Shown: positions 13,016 through 24,283 of the stretch, in pieces
How the letters are laid out: every line of letters starts with the position of its first letter
Position numbering within the stretch: the first letter of the stretch is position 1
From: Pachyseris speciosa
Lineage: Eukaryota > Cnidaria > Anthozoa > Scleractinia > Pachyseridae
DNA length: 64,000 bases
Direction of reading: 5' to 3'
Assembly (NCBI GenBank): GCA_016490735.1
Contig: JAEMWC010000954.1
Span: 130,001-194,000, forward strand
Notes under the pieces: model-generated
Seen by the model: only the letters and a program-made list of their open reading frames with translations
Database searches by the model: none
Told to the model about the DNA's origin: nothing
Made by a program: the position numbers and the translations under genes

Positions 13016-13850
13016 GTAATAATAATAATAACTTTATTTACCCACGGGATCCTTATCATGAAAGAGTGGTCTTCTAAAGAGCCGTGCGCATTAAACCTAG
13101 TACTTAAAAGCTAAGACTTAAAAATTACAGACACTGTTGAAAAATCCTATAATAAGTGCTAAACTAAGTTAAGAAATTACTAATGTACAATAGCGGAATA
13201 AAAACTATTTAAAGTAGTGGCCTGCTTAGCCTCCGCTGACAGACTGTTCCATGTTACTGCGCCCCTATAACGAAAACTCTTCTTGAGGGCCTAAGCGTTC
13301 GGCCGCGGAATAAACAGGTTATGTTGCGCACCTCGTAGACTATGTCTGCGAATGGTATTAACGCTTGCGAATTTATCAGACAGGTATTCGGGTACAAGGT
13401 TATTTACAGTTTTGAACATTAAAGATCTCAGTTGCTTTGCACGTCTGTCAGCGAGGCTATTCCATTTAAGGGCATGAAGAATCTGGGCAGATCTGGCATC
13501 CCAACTAGACCCTGTTATTATGCGTGCAGCCCTGTTTTGTAGTTTCTCTAGTTTTTTGGCTGAGGCCATTACCGATGCAGCCTAGACAGCGCTGCAATAA
13601 TCGAGATGCGGAGGAATCAATGACTTGTAAATTGTGACTAGGGTACTCTGTGGACATATCGGTCTTAGCCTCCTCAGGGCAGCAAGTACCTTAGCAACTT
13701 TACCGACGACTTCGGAGATGTGAGCCTCCCACGAGAGTGTTTCATCACCCTGAACGCCTAGGCATCAATCCCCGGATGGAACGCATTGCTAGCTGACACT
13801 GTTAGTTCTTCATCGTACACAAAATTCATCAGAAGAGTGTCTACTAATTG
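12982..13850 (-). pseudogene. Fossil LINE 3' end (reverse transcriptase C-terminus) with (ATT)n tail
   Basis: Read on the minus strand, 13291-13790 encodes the C-terminal part of a LINE polymerase. It has ETLSWEAHIS, LAALRRLRPICPQSTL, PPHLDYCSAV, a stop, then KLEKLQNRAARIITGSSWD and LADRRAKQLRSLMFKTVNNL. The element's 3' end is the ATT/AAT microsatellite at 12982-13034, just after a TAAAGTTATT stretch. Microsatellite 3' ends are usual in CR1/L2/jockey-like LINEs and unlike the A-tailed LINEs elsewhere in the window. The 5' part is missing. Confidence 0.82.
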
Positions 13851-14676
13851 AACATATTAATTTAACTTACATTGATGTTTTTCATTTGTTCTGATACCAT
13901 GTACACTGTAATTGAGCGACCACTGCCCGCTCCATTGCCGAATTAGCATTATTTGTAACGCTAGTGGCAATTATCACGATTAAAGATTAAAGGAAGACGG
14001 TGGAGACAGTCAATGATATGGATCATTTGTAATTTACAAACGTTTATATCAAGGTTAATTTAATCACAACAAGCAGGGTTTAACACCTGTACAAAGCAAA
14101 TGCGTTCCTTAGACGAAAGGTGGCTAACATTTTGACAAATCTATTTCCCTGGGGGTGGGGAGGTAGGGTTGGAAAACAGTGGAGACAGTCCATTAAAGCC
14201 TGAATACATACTATTCAGACAGTTTGAATTGTCTGAATGGCTTGAGCTTAAAAGGTCAAGCTATTTCTGTGCTTGACTTAAGTTAGACCAGACGGAGGTG
14301 TTCTTAATTAATTTTCAAATTAATATATCGCAAATGTTATCTAAGGGAAAGCAAGTTCGATCCTCTTGATCATGATTCATTTGCGATAGTTGAGTCATAC
14401 AACGTCCTTACAGTGGCGTCTTCAGCTGAAGCCATATTCTGAGGTTACAATACATTCCAGCTCTGCTGCAAATGGTCATGATGACAACACTGACTGTACT
14501 TAAATACGAAATACAACTCCCTTTACTCATACATTAGATTTAAAAGAAGGCATCCTCTCGGGAAAGAACAAACAATGAAGCAGTAAAAATGTTTGATACT
14601 ATGCTCAATCAGCTTTGTTCGGATCTCTGATAACTTAGGGGAAGGGTGTACCCTGGACTTAAACTGACAGGGAGCA

Positions 14677-15430
14677 GAGGCACCCAACAAGCCAAATTGT
14701 AGAAAGGAATTTTTAAGTACCTCACGGTGTTTGAATTCTGTTTAAAGTGATGTTTTCGTTAGCTAGAATAATTTGATCGTTGGGATTCCTTAGCTGAAAT
14801 TTTGATTGCCTGAAAATGTTAGATGTCAGTCTATATACAGTCCATTTAAAGGGCGTGGTACCTTGGGAATCATCCGAAGCAATAGGCCAATTGCTACTCG
14901 TGGAAGGGTCATTGTTAATCACCCAGTATGTGAAAGGTTTGTATGATGAGGGTCAAAATAGTGAAGCTGAAATGCAAGAAAAAAAGTTTTTCATTTGTCG
15001 TAGCTGATCGCACTTGAAAAAGGATTCCATTAAAAAGTCTACGTTGACGGTATATTAATGCGAATGCAGTCAACCGGAGCGAGTTGCGCAAGAATATTGG
15101 CTGCAAAAAAGTTGCTTTGCTTCATGAAGGTTGCTCACTTTAGTTTTTCGGCTATGACAATGGGTCAAGTAGACTTAGTCAAGACGGACAATATGCGACA
15201 TAATGAACAACGAGAGTTTGCGTGGAGATAAAATTACGCGGAAAATTTCCACAGTAAGTGACCGGAAGAAAGGTTAGCGTACATGGCAGTTGATTGGCTG
15301 ATCGCCGATAGAGGTGTTTGGGGGGAGGTGTTTGTTTGTGTAGCGAAGATTTTTTTCAAGCGCTGTTTTCGCAAAGTTTATTTTTGTTTTGAAGGGGCCA
15401 CTTTCGAGAGTTACAACTCAAGGCCTACTT
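14677..15430. repeat. Chimeric repeat: MITE 5' piece fused to dispersed repeat A (copy 1)
   Basis: Bases 14677-14822 match the first third of the CAGGGGCACCC MITE (AGGCACCCAACAAGCCAAA at the start). The match stops abruptly at 14822. From about 14816 to 15425 the sequence matches 26105-26745 in the same orientation, including AGTGACCGGAA and TTACGCGGAAAATTT landmarks. No protein family is visible in either part, although short frames exist. Confidence 0.75.
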
Positions 15431-17154
15431 ACAAAGCCTGGCTTCCATGTGATTGCAGACGACCGCGAGTCAAGAGGAAATTGCAAACAGCTCTGCAATC
15501 ATATGGAAACACATTTTCTGTAATGTAGAAATCTTCTGCGGTCGTCTGTGGTTAAGTTAAATGCGGTCAACTCAACTGTGGTCGTGCGATCACATAGAAA
15601 GAAAGGTGGTTTCCATTTGTCAACAAACACCGAAAATTCCGGTTGGATATTCAAATGGTACCGCTCATTCTTCCGGAAAGTTTCCGAAAAACATGGAAAT
15701 CCTCATACGTACTCCTCTTTTTCCATTCCAACCGAAATGGCGGGAAATTTTTGTAGCCTTTGTGAAACCACGTTTTGTCCCGGTTCGTTTTTGCGCGCTT
15801 TTAGCTGTCTTTGACGAGAAAAGCCTGTACAATAGAGAGCGTTGCATTCCGACCGATTTCTTCGTGCAAATGGTAAACGCTCCAAAGTTTTGGGATCTGC
15901 CATCGAAACACATCCCATAATATTCTGCGCTGCCGCGTCTGTTTGCTCAATGCAAAGCTCAATGTCATAAACACGCGCGTCCGAGAGCGAACACGGTAAA
16001 GTAAGTAACGAGAAATTTATGAAACAGCAGTGGCGCTGTAAAAGTGTCTTTACAACAAGAACAATAGAGATTTCATGGATTAAGATTCAAAGGCAAACAG
16101 CTGTGTAAGAATTGGGAAGAAATTCAATTGCGAAGACTTAATTCCGGCAGTAATACCAGAAGCGGGCAGGTTCAAAAGATAAAGCAGTGAACGAAAATTT
16201 ACCACATTGCTGTACTTTTTTTTTCCGTGACGACCGCAACGTAAGGTGCACCGCTAGATATTGAGCCTCCTGGGACCATTCCATCCATCTTGATTGTTTT
16301 GTTGTTGATGATTTTTTTCTTAATTTGTTAGTTTGTTTGTTTGTTTGTTTGTTTTTTGTCTGTTTCCTGTCATTTAATTTCTCTTCCACATGGTGTTCCT
16401 TGAGTTCAGCGAGTATGCAGTTGTCCGTTGGATGTCTCATTGAGCGCTAGGAAAATTAAAACGTAATTAGTGTATTATCACTGGTGGCTGATTGGTCTCA
16501 TGTGCATGAATAAACTGGCAAGCTGAAGAGGGCCGCTTAAGTTTAAGTTTATAAGTTTAAGTTTATATTGACTTATTTTATTTTCAATACAGCGCACCAG
16601 AAACACACAGCAAAGACCCAAAAAGAAAACGATTGCCAGGTATACTATCGATGTGATAGAGGAAAAATGAGTTAATTTTTATTCTCCATGTACTTTGTTT
16701 CAAGAATATACAGTACATTGTCCATTTTAACTCATATTACAAATTTTATCGCGCGGCGCCATATGGTTGCTATCTAGTTTGTTCCGTGAGCAAATAGGTG
16801 TAGTGACATCAGAACTTAGAGTGTTTGTATGGAAATCCGATCTGAATAAGCGTTATAACTTCCGTAAACTGGAATTATGAAACTTTTAGCAGTAGCAAAC
16901 ATGAGCTAGTAACTAGATGTAGCTGTAGTAACGCATTCAAACTCAGCTTCAATCATTAGTACTTTGCCTACATCTTAAGCTAGCTCTTAAGTTAGCAATC
17001 CAAATCCCTCATTATAAGTTGATTGAATCATGCAATTACGATGAATGTCCAGGTTTATTAATAATTTATTAGCCAACGCAGTGTAGAGCTACCTGGTCCC
17101 CGAAAGAAAACTAGGGCGGCTGTACCCTGGCAATGGGGGAAAGTGCATGTAATA
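15431..17154. other. No gene recognised; contains a (GTTT)n run
   Basis: Short overlapping frames around 15548-15920 have no recognised domain, and their strand is ambiguous because both strands stay open. A GTTT simple repeat lies at about 16322-16355. Nothing else is supported. Confidence 0.5.
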
Positions 17155-17461
17155 TCTTCCGACAACCATTGCAGAATCACTCTCGTATTGCCACCCACAA
17201 GAGTTTCTAAATATTTCAAGGGCCTTCACAACTCTGCCTACCCTGCAAATCACCATAGCCCGCCTTGCAAAGAGGTCTTTTAGTGCCCTGAGAAGACTCA
17301 AGACCTACTTGAGGTCAAAAATGAAAGAGGATCGTCTTAGTGGGCTTGCGCTAACGCATATTCATAAACATGATGTTTCTTTGATTGCTGAGGATATCCT
17401 TGACGATTTCGCAGCCTGTGGAAGCAGGAGGATAGAGCTCCTCTTTTACGCTACCAAGTAG
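17155..17461 (+). pseudogene. hAT-type transposase C-terminal dimerisation domain remnant
   Basis: The plus-strand frame reads ERSFSALRRLKTYLR-like: KRSFSALRRLKTYLRSKM, then EDRLSGLALTHIHKHD, ending with a stop at 17459-17461. This is the hallmark end of hAT C-terminal dimerisation domains, as in ZMYM1-like and DUF4371 proteins of invertebrates. Only about 100 residues remain. The usual upstream CE(C/R)SFS cysteine context is altered to ARLAKRSFS. It is either a transposon fossil or a broken domesticated copy. Confidence 0.75.
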
Positions 17462-18005
17462 TTCTTTTTTTCTTAAATGGCTAGAAAAAAAGTTTGCCAT
17501 TTTAAACCTTTGTACTCCTGATCTCACCTTAGCAAAACGGCGACAGCCGAGCGGCAAATGCATAATGATTAGTGGCATCAGTGGTTCTATTAATATATCT
17601 AGAAGCGGACCGTGGCGGATAAAGGGGTAGGATAAGGGGATTGCAACCCTTCTTAGAATACCTTTTATCTTTCTCAAATTTGTGTGCATGGTAAAGGGGA
17701 GTCCAGATCAGATTCATTCATGGCAAATAAAACGGTCAATTTGTAGTCACGACAAACAAAATGGCGATTTCTTGCTTAGGGAATACTGGATTATTAAAAT
17801 TTTGGCCTCTGGTTTAACATTATGGTGACATTCAGGTATATATCTTCACTTCATAAATGCTTTATGACTCTAAGGAATGTATGAAATTTAGAGGTTTCAG
17901 GGAAAAACTTCCCGGGAAGCATGCCCGCGGACCCCCCCTAGGAGCTCGCAGCTTCGGTGCTCGATACACGCCTTCGGAGTGATAATGACTCTCACGTTAA
18001 AAACA

Positions 18006-18124
18006 GGGCTGAGTTTCTCGAAGCATGGTTAGCGCTAACCATTGGTTAAGATGTATTAAAACCTACAGTTTGTCATGGCATTTAACCCCGGTTAACGCTA
18101 ACCATGCTTCGAGCAACTGGGCCC
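18006..18124. mobile_element. Short foldback MITE
   Basis: The arms GGGCTGAGTTTCTCGAAGCA at the left and TGCTTCGAGCAACTGGGCCC at the right are mostly complementary, each followed by a GGTTAGCGCTAACC-like palindrome. The element is about 120 bp with no coding capacity. Confidence 0.7.
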
Positions 18125-18687
18125 TCCAGGCCTACAACTATTCAAAAACCTCGCTACGCCCCTGACAGTTTCCAAATAACACTACCCCAAATTCGGAATT
18201 CGGGATTTGCAGTCGGTTTTCTGACTGTGATAATTGTACAACACACCAGTTGGTGCTATTCACACATTATTATGACTTAAGTTCTGACAAACTTTGAACA
18301 AGAAATAAATCATAAAAGCAAAAACGGTATTTCCTAAGCATATATGCATATATGCATATGTTTCGGCCTTGTTAGGCCTCATCGGCATGGCATAGCTAAT
18401 GCTCAGGCTCAAGTACCCACATATGTGGATATGTGGGTATTTGAGCCTGAGCATTAGCTATGCCATGCCGATGAGGCCGAAAGAGCTGTCCATGGCTGCT
18501 AATGCTTGGGCTCAATCTTTGCTTTGGTAGATTTAAGGGGTAATGCCCGCTACCATGTGGCCTTAGTGCCTTTAGAGTGGCTTCAGCTTACCAAATCACA
18601 TTAATTTGTGAGGTATATCATTGTCACTCCAGCCACATCCCACAAGCTTTACGTTTTCAATGCTTGTTTTACTGATATGTGGGTACT

Positions 18688-18770
18688 TGAGCCTGAGCAT
18701 TAGCTATGCCATGCCGATGAGGCCTAACAAGGCCGAAAATGCTGTCCATGGCTGCTAATGCTTGGGCTCA
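18688..18770 (+). ncRNA. Type I hammerhead-ribozyme-like motif, unit 2
   Basis: Stem I is formed by 18688-18713 with 18747-18770, with an internal loop. Core CCGATGA is at 18714-18720. Stem II GGCC with loop TAACAA and GGCC is at 18721-18734, followed by GAAA. A very short stem III region ends in GTC (18744-18746), the predicted cleavage site directly before stem I. The core position usually written U4 is C here, as in every copy, which may reduce or abolish activity. Everything else fits the family consensus. Confidence 0.72.
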
Positions 18771-18943
18771 ATCTTTGCTTTGGTAGATTTAAGGGGTAAT
18801 GCCCGCTACCATGTGGCCTTAGTGCCTTTAGAGTGGCTTCAGCTTACCAAATCACATTAATTTGTGAGGTATATCATTGTCACTCCAGCCACATCCCACA
18901 AGCTTTACGTTTTCAATGCTTGTTTTACTGATATGTGGGTACT

Positions 18944-19026
18944 TGAGCCTGAGCATTAGCTATGCCATGCCGATGAGGCCTAACAAGGCCGAAAGAGCTG
19001 TCCATGGCTGCTAATGCTTGGGCTCA
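18944..19026 (+). ncRNA. Type I hammerhead-ribozyme-like motif, unit 3
   Basis: Same architecture as unit 2. The bases between GAAA and the GTC cleavage triplet are GAGCT instead of ATGCT, giving a self-complementary AGCT that could pair between two units (double-hammerhead cleavage). Confidence 0.72.
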
Positions 19027-19199
19027 ATCTTTGCTTTGGTAGATTTAAGGGGTAATGCCCGCTACCATGTGGCCTTAGTGCCTTTAGAGTGGCTTCAGCT
19101 TACCAAATCACATTAATTTGTGAGGTATATTATTGTCACTCCAGCCACATCCCACAAGCTTTACGTTTTCACTGCTTGTTTTATGGATATGTGGGTGCT

Positions 19200-19282
19200 T
19201 GAGCCTGAGCATTAGCTATGCCATGCCGATGAGGCCTAACAAGGCCGAAAGAGCTGTCCATGGCTGCTAATGCTTGGGCTCA
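19200..19282 (+). ncRNA. Type I hammerhead-ribozyme-like motif, unit 4
   Basis: Identical in stems and core to unit 3, including the C at core position 4. Unit 1 (18442-18514) lacks most of stem II (core GATGAGGCCGAAA) and should not fold as a hammerhead. Confidence 0.72.
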
Positions 19283-19435
19283 ATCTTTGCTTTGGTAGAT
19301 TTAAAGGGTAATGTCCGCTACCATGTGGCCTTAGTGCCTTTAGAGTGGCTTCAGCTTACCAAATCACATTAATTTGTGAGGTATATCATTGTCACTCCAG
19401 CCACATCCCACAAGCTTTACGTTTTCACTGCTTAT

Positions 19436-21850
19436 TCAAATGATATGATTGGTTATTTTTTTAATTAAGCTTGAAACGAATGTATGTCCGTTCTCTCTGT
19501 GGAGAAATTAAAGAGTACTCACTCGTTGCAAATTGCTTTGCTTAACTTAAAAAAGTGACAATGAAATGAAACAAGTAAGACGTTGAAAAACATTATTAAA
19601 AACAAAATCAGTCTTTTATGCAGCCTTTAGCGACTTTGGTCCTTTGTGTTTGAACCTGATTTACTGAGGACAAAAGCACTAAAATCCAAAAACGCAGAGC
19701 ACCATTTGAAGACGCTGGCACGAACTACTTTCCAAGTTATAATCGTAATGTTTGAGTGTTTTGTTTAGAAAAACAGAATTCCTTTAACAAATAAAAAAGC
19801 CTTAACCGTGCTTTGTTCTGTTATAAGGCACGCAAGGAAGTGACGAGAGCACGAAAGAAGTAGGAATAAGTGGATGTATATTTTCAAGTGGAACCTCTAC
19901 GGCACAGGTCAATTAAATAAATTTCAGCTTCTAACATTTGGTTTAATTGTTGTTACTTTTGTTAAGGAATGAAACTCATATTTATCTCTCGATTGGATGT
20001 AAATAATAATCATCAACACTCGTTTTGGACGCAAATTTATAAACAGTAAGTTGAATTGTTTGTTTCTTTGGCTTGCGAGCGAACGAGTGTTTTTACTTCG
20101 CTTGGCTGACTGTTTTTCGACGTGCCTCATCAGTGATAAGAAAATTTTACCCTTATGTTATTAACACAAATCGGAATGAGTCGTCGTAAAATTAAGGATT
20201 TTCAATTGCGCTTTCAGAAGTTACTGAAATTGCTGCGCGACTCGGACAACTTTAACTTCAACGTTAACTTCAACTTCAACTTTCAGCAATTTCTGAAAAT
20301 ACTCTTGATTTTCATGCTGTTATCTGTGGTTTTACCGGCAGAAGCGTCTTCCAAATCCATTGCGACTAACGCTCGTGTTCATACTCGTTTTCTAGGTCTG
20401 GGTCAAATTAAAAAGCCAAGGGCGGAAAACTTCGGAAATTCCATTTGGGTCGATGGCGTGCGTAGCTGGCCGTGCATCTGTACTGTCATAAAGCACGCTG
20501 TTTTAACCAATCAGAGCGCGCGTTATATCGAAACTTTATTATAACAATAGGTAAACACCATGTCATTAATTTAAAATTATTTGACTTCGAAAAACACGTG
20601 TTTCGCACCATGTGGTAACGCTATCAGAAGAGACTCAGAAGAACAGAACCAAAACTCTTGTTCGGCTATTTTATGAGTCAGTCGGGTATCCGTTTTGAGT
20701 CATTCACAATCGTACTTTCCAGCTAACAAATTTTGATATCTACCATGGGATAAGTATACAAATTCTCCTTAGAACTGGTGTAGTTGTAGCTTATCTCAAG
20801 GACAATGCATGCACAAAATACTATCAACGTAAGTGTCACGTGCATGTATTATATATAACTACGTTTTACGTACCTCTCTGATTTTTCCTTTTCCCGAGGA
20901 GTGGCGACATCAATGCAAATCGTTTTATCTTTCCAATAGCTGCAAGCTGTCAAACGCATTGTGGAATCGCGGCCTAAATTAAGCCGGCTTGCGAACAACT
21001 ACGAGTCAAAACCTAAGCTAACTTTGTTGACTACAAACCGCAGTAGCGGCTTCCTTTTAACACCACTCAGTTTGCAGTTATTATATTCACGTCCACACTC
21101 GCACTCGCACCAGTATATCAATAGGTTGAAATAAATGGAACATCGTGCTCTCTGATCAAAGTTCGAGTTTAACATGAACTTAGGACGTGGTGTTTTGAAT
21201 TATATGTGACAATAACCATCACTGAATACAGCACTGAATAATATGCTACCAACAAAATAATGCAACGCATTCTTCGTAAAGAAACAACGATGTCATCGTT
21301 ACTGCAGGAAGAAAGAATTGGCTGTATACATCAAAACCCTTTCATATCTCAGCGAAACATGTGGATTTTAATGTAGTGTGGCAGTTAGTTCAACATTTTT
21401 TTCTCTCTGTTGCTGATATCTTTTTTTTCTTCCGTTCTTGTTGAGTAAGCTGTTGACATAAGTCTGACATAAAACAAGTTCTCGAAAACCGCAACTGAAA
21501 AGAAACGTCACTCACTGTGAAAAGCGTCATCTAATTCAACGCACTACTTTAAATAAAATTGAAAAAAATTAAGGAGAAACAATCGATTTAATTTTAAACT
21601 TAGTAAAAATGTTGAGTCAGGTACATGAAAATCTTGTATTTAGCTTCTATATTTTTCTGAAACTGTTTAATGCTTCATTCCGATTTCTTTCTGCGCATAC
21701 TTTAATAGCCACTTGGCTACAACCTTGCAAATATTGATTTTAAGGGTTGGAGGGATGGGGGTGATGGGAACAAGTTACGCCTTCCTTCTTTCCTCGCCCC
21801 CCTCCCTCCCTACCCCCGGGGGATTTAAAAATACAGAATATGGAGCTACG
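19436..21850. other. No gene recognised
   Basis: An open frame at 20155-20544 (129 codons) has a possible hydrophobic segment (ILLIFMLLSVVLPAEA) but also a low-complexity Asn/Phe run from a repeated AACTTCAAC word. It has no recognised domain. I do not call it a gene. The rest shows no coding or repeat signal I can name. Confidence 0.5.
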
Positions 21851-21920
21851 CTATTGGTGGTAACATGGTACCGTGGGCCGATTTGAAAGATAAGTTTTTG
21901 CTCGAGATTTTTACCGCTTT

Positions 21921-21987
21921 CCGTGGTACCTTGATGCAGGGAAGGGCAGAGATCGACATTTCCCTACATCAAGGTACCACGAAAAGC
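21921..21987. repeat. Inverted repeat with KpnI-like core
   Basis: CGTGGTACCTTGATGCAGGG and its near complement CCCTACATCAAGGTACCACG flank a 22-base loop. It may be the remnant of a foldback element next to the long inverted-repeat element on its right. Confidence 0.6.
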
Positions 21988-22047
21988 CGACAATGGAAAT
22001 TTTTCTTTGATCTGAGTAGCACGCTCTCATACAAACATAACCTCGCT

Positions 22048-23395
22048 TTACCACAGGGCCCCACACAAACTGAGTGACCGTTGGGTATTTTGAATTTAGT
22101 TGAAATGTATGGGAATATCGAAAAGGTCATATTCTCGTAATATGCTACGGTTTATATCTACATATAAGATCAAAATAAACGTCTTTTTACATGAAATGTT
22201 GTGTATTGTCGTTCTTGTAGCTGAAAACGGCAAATTTTAGCGATTTCAAGAGTTTTGCGCGCGACGTTTACCTTAGCTTATAGTAGAGAGAAATTTGTCC
22301 CACGGGAGGTGAAGTAGGAGCAAATGAATAGGCTGGTTGGTAGAAAGATCGCTGCTGTTTATTTGCCCCTACTTCCCCCTCCCTCGGGAAGATTTTTTGA
22401 AAGGGCATGGTTTGTTATCATCCAATCGGAAGGGAGCAAACGGCGTGAATGTTACAGCCAGCACACTAAAGTCCAGCTACAGATCCTTCGATCTTCGATT
22501 GCTAGATTTCTCGATATTATTTGAGGCCTAGCGCTTTGAGTTTCGGGCGGATTTCGAATATAATCAGGGGCACCCAACGAGCAAAATCAACCAAAAGCTA
22601 TAGAGTGGCATTTTTGGGTGCGTTATGGTGTTTGATGTCTGTTTAAAGTGATGTTTTCATAAGCTAGAAGAAATTCATCTGTTCGGATTCCCTAGCTGAA
22701 ATTTTAACTGCCCGAAAATGTTAGGGAACAAAATCTTCCTTTGAGAAATTGCAAGCTGAAATGAACTTTCCACGAACTTTCTAGGGAACTATTTTCTTTC
22801 CGAAAATGGTAGCTGACCTTTTGACTGCCTAAAACAGTAATTACGACCTTTCCGAAAACTTCAGGGGCTATGATTTCCGAATTTCGAATATTTTAGGCCA
22901 CGTTTTAGTTACGAAAATCCGAGTGCACTGTTTAATCGACGCCGAAAGCGCAAGGCGAATTACCTTTCACCGGACAGATATCTACCGAAACTTGTCGTTG
23001 GGTGCCCCTGTATAATGGTACGACAAGAAACCTCTGGCTTTCAGCTTGCCCAGTGCGTGGTTTGGAAGCTATGCTATGGGAATTTGCTGATCGGCTCGGC
23101 GCTGGACCAGTCCAAAATCGTGGATGTCAGATGTTTCATCCCTCTTCTTTCTACTATACGCTCAGGTAAACGTCACACGCAAAATTCTTGAAATCGCTAA
23201 AATTCGTCGTTTTCAGTTACAAGAACGACAATACACAACATTTCAGGTAAAAAGACGTCTATTTTGATCTTACATGTAAATATTAACCGTAGCATATTAC
23301 GATAATATGAACCTTTTCGATATTCCCATACATTTCAACTAAATTCAAAATACCAAACGGCCATACAGTTTGTGTGGGTTCCCTGTGGCTTTACA
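22048..23395. mobile_element. Long-TIR element (arms about 260 bp) with nested MITE
   Basis: Bases 22048-22330 are the diverged reverse complement of 23140-23395. Examples are CACACAAACTGAGTGACCGT against its mirrored counterpart, and GTATTTTGAATTTAGTTGAAATG on both arms. The interior has no transposase, and MITE copy 2 occupies 22565-23010. It is a non-autonomous DNA transposon or foldback element of unknown family. Confidence 0.75.
22559..23016. mobile_element. MITE with CAGGGGCACCC termini, copy 2, TSD TATAAT
   Basis: The element 22565-23010 starts CAGGGGCACCCAACGA and ends TCGTTGGGTGCCCCTG, a perfect 16-bp terminal inverted repeat. It is flanked by TATAAT on both sides (22559-22564 and 23011-23016). 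It has no coding capacity. It lies inside the long-TIR element, so it is the younger insertion. Confidence 0.88.
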
Positions 23396-23825
23396 TACAC
23401 TGGTTATCTCCGCACTGTATACCGTATTTTCATTCGCCCCACTCATGCGATCAGACCTGCTGAAAGCAAACTGAAAATGTCAGTGTAGAGCAAGGACTTG
23501 GACTCTACTAGTGAACGATTAATACGTTCATTGTCACGTTTGAAACATTTAAAGAACATTAATTTTCAGTACGAGGTTATTGGATGAGTGTGAGGTTTGA
23601 GTTATGGTTAAAACAGTAAACATTGTTCTGAAGCCTGCAAATTGTCTGTTTTTGTTTTTGTTTCGAAGGAAAAAAAAAACGTGTTCGTCACGTTAATCGC
23701 TGTGAGTCCGCTTAATCCGGAAACCCGGATAAAACGATCACTTCTGCTCTATGTTCCCTTTTGTAATTTCCATAAACAAGTATACGTACACGGTAAAGAA
23801 AAAAGTTGATAACCCGGCAGCGATT

Positions 23826-24283
23826 AAGAAACAGGGGCACCCAACGAGCCAAATCAACCAAAAGCTGTAGAAAGGTATTTCAAGTACCTTATGGTGTTTG
23901 AAGTCTGTTTAAAGTGATGTTTTTATAAGCTAGAAAAAGTTCATCTGTTCGGATTCCCTAGCTGAAAGTTTAATTGCCCGAAAATGTTAGGGAACAAAAT
24001 CTTCCTTTGAGAAAATGCAAGCTGAAATGAACTTTCCACGAGCTTTCTAGGGAACTATTTTCTTTCCGAAAATGCTAGGTAACGTTTTTGACTGCCGAAC
24101 ACAGCAATTACGACCTTTCCGAAAATCTCAGGGGCTATGATTGCCCCATTGCGAATATTTTAGGCCACGTTTTAGTTACGAAAATCCGAGTGCACTCTTT
24201 AATCGACGCCGAAAACCCAAGGCGAATTACCCTCCACCGAACAGATATCTACCGAAAGTTGTCGTTGGGTGCCCCTGAAGAAA
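23826..24283. mobile_element. MITE with CAGGGGCACCC termini, copy 3, TSD AAGAAA
   Basis: The element 23832-24277 has the same termini as copy 2 and is flanked by AAGAAA (23826-23831 and 24278-24283). Two independent 6-bp duplications in this window define the target-site length for the family. Confidence 0.88.

Larger units (their letters stand above)
18361..19433 (+). repeat. Tandem 256-bp satellite/retrozyme array with hammerhead-like units
   Basis: Four direct units start at equivalent points 18443, 18689, 18945 and 19201, giving spacings of 246, 256 and 256 bp. The first unit is shorter because 10 bases of the hammerhead stem II region are deleted. A partial inverted copy (18361-18424) sits head to head with the first direct unit. 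Units are nearly identical, with only a few substitutions. Tandem monomers of this size with an embedded type I hammerhead are the organisation described for metazoan retrozymes. No protein is encoded. Confidence 0.85.

Noticed and set aside
15548..15920. Overlapping 80-120 codon frames on both strands
   Set aside because: No motif, no preferred strand and no splice or start support.
17351..17717. Minus-strand frames of 60-110 codons
   Set aside because: They are antisense to the hAT dimerisation-domain remnant or lack any motif.
20155..20544. 129-codon frame with a hydrophobic segment
   Set aside because: Low-complexity Asn/Phe run from a repeated word, no known domain, no supporting context.
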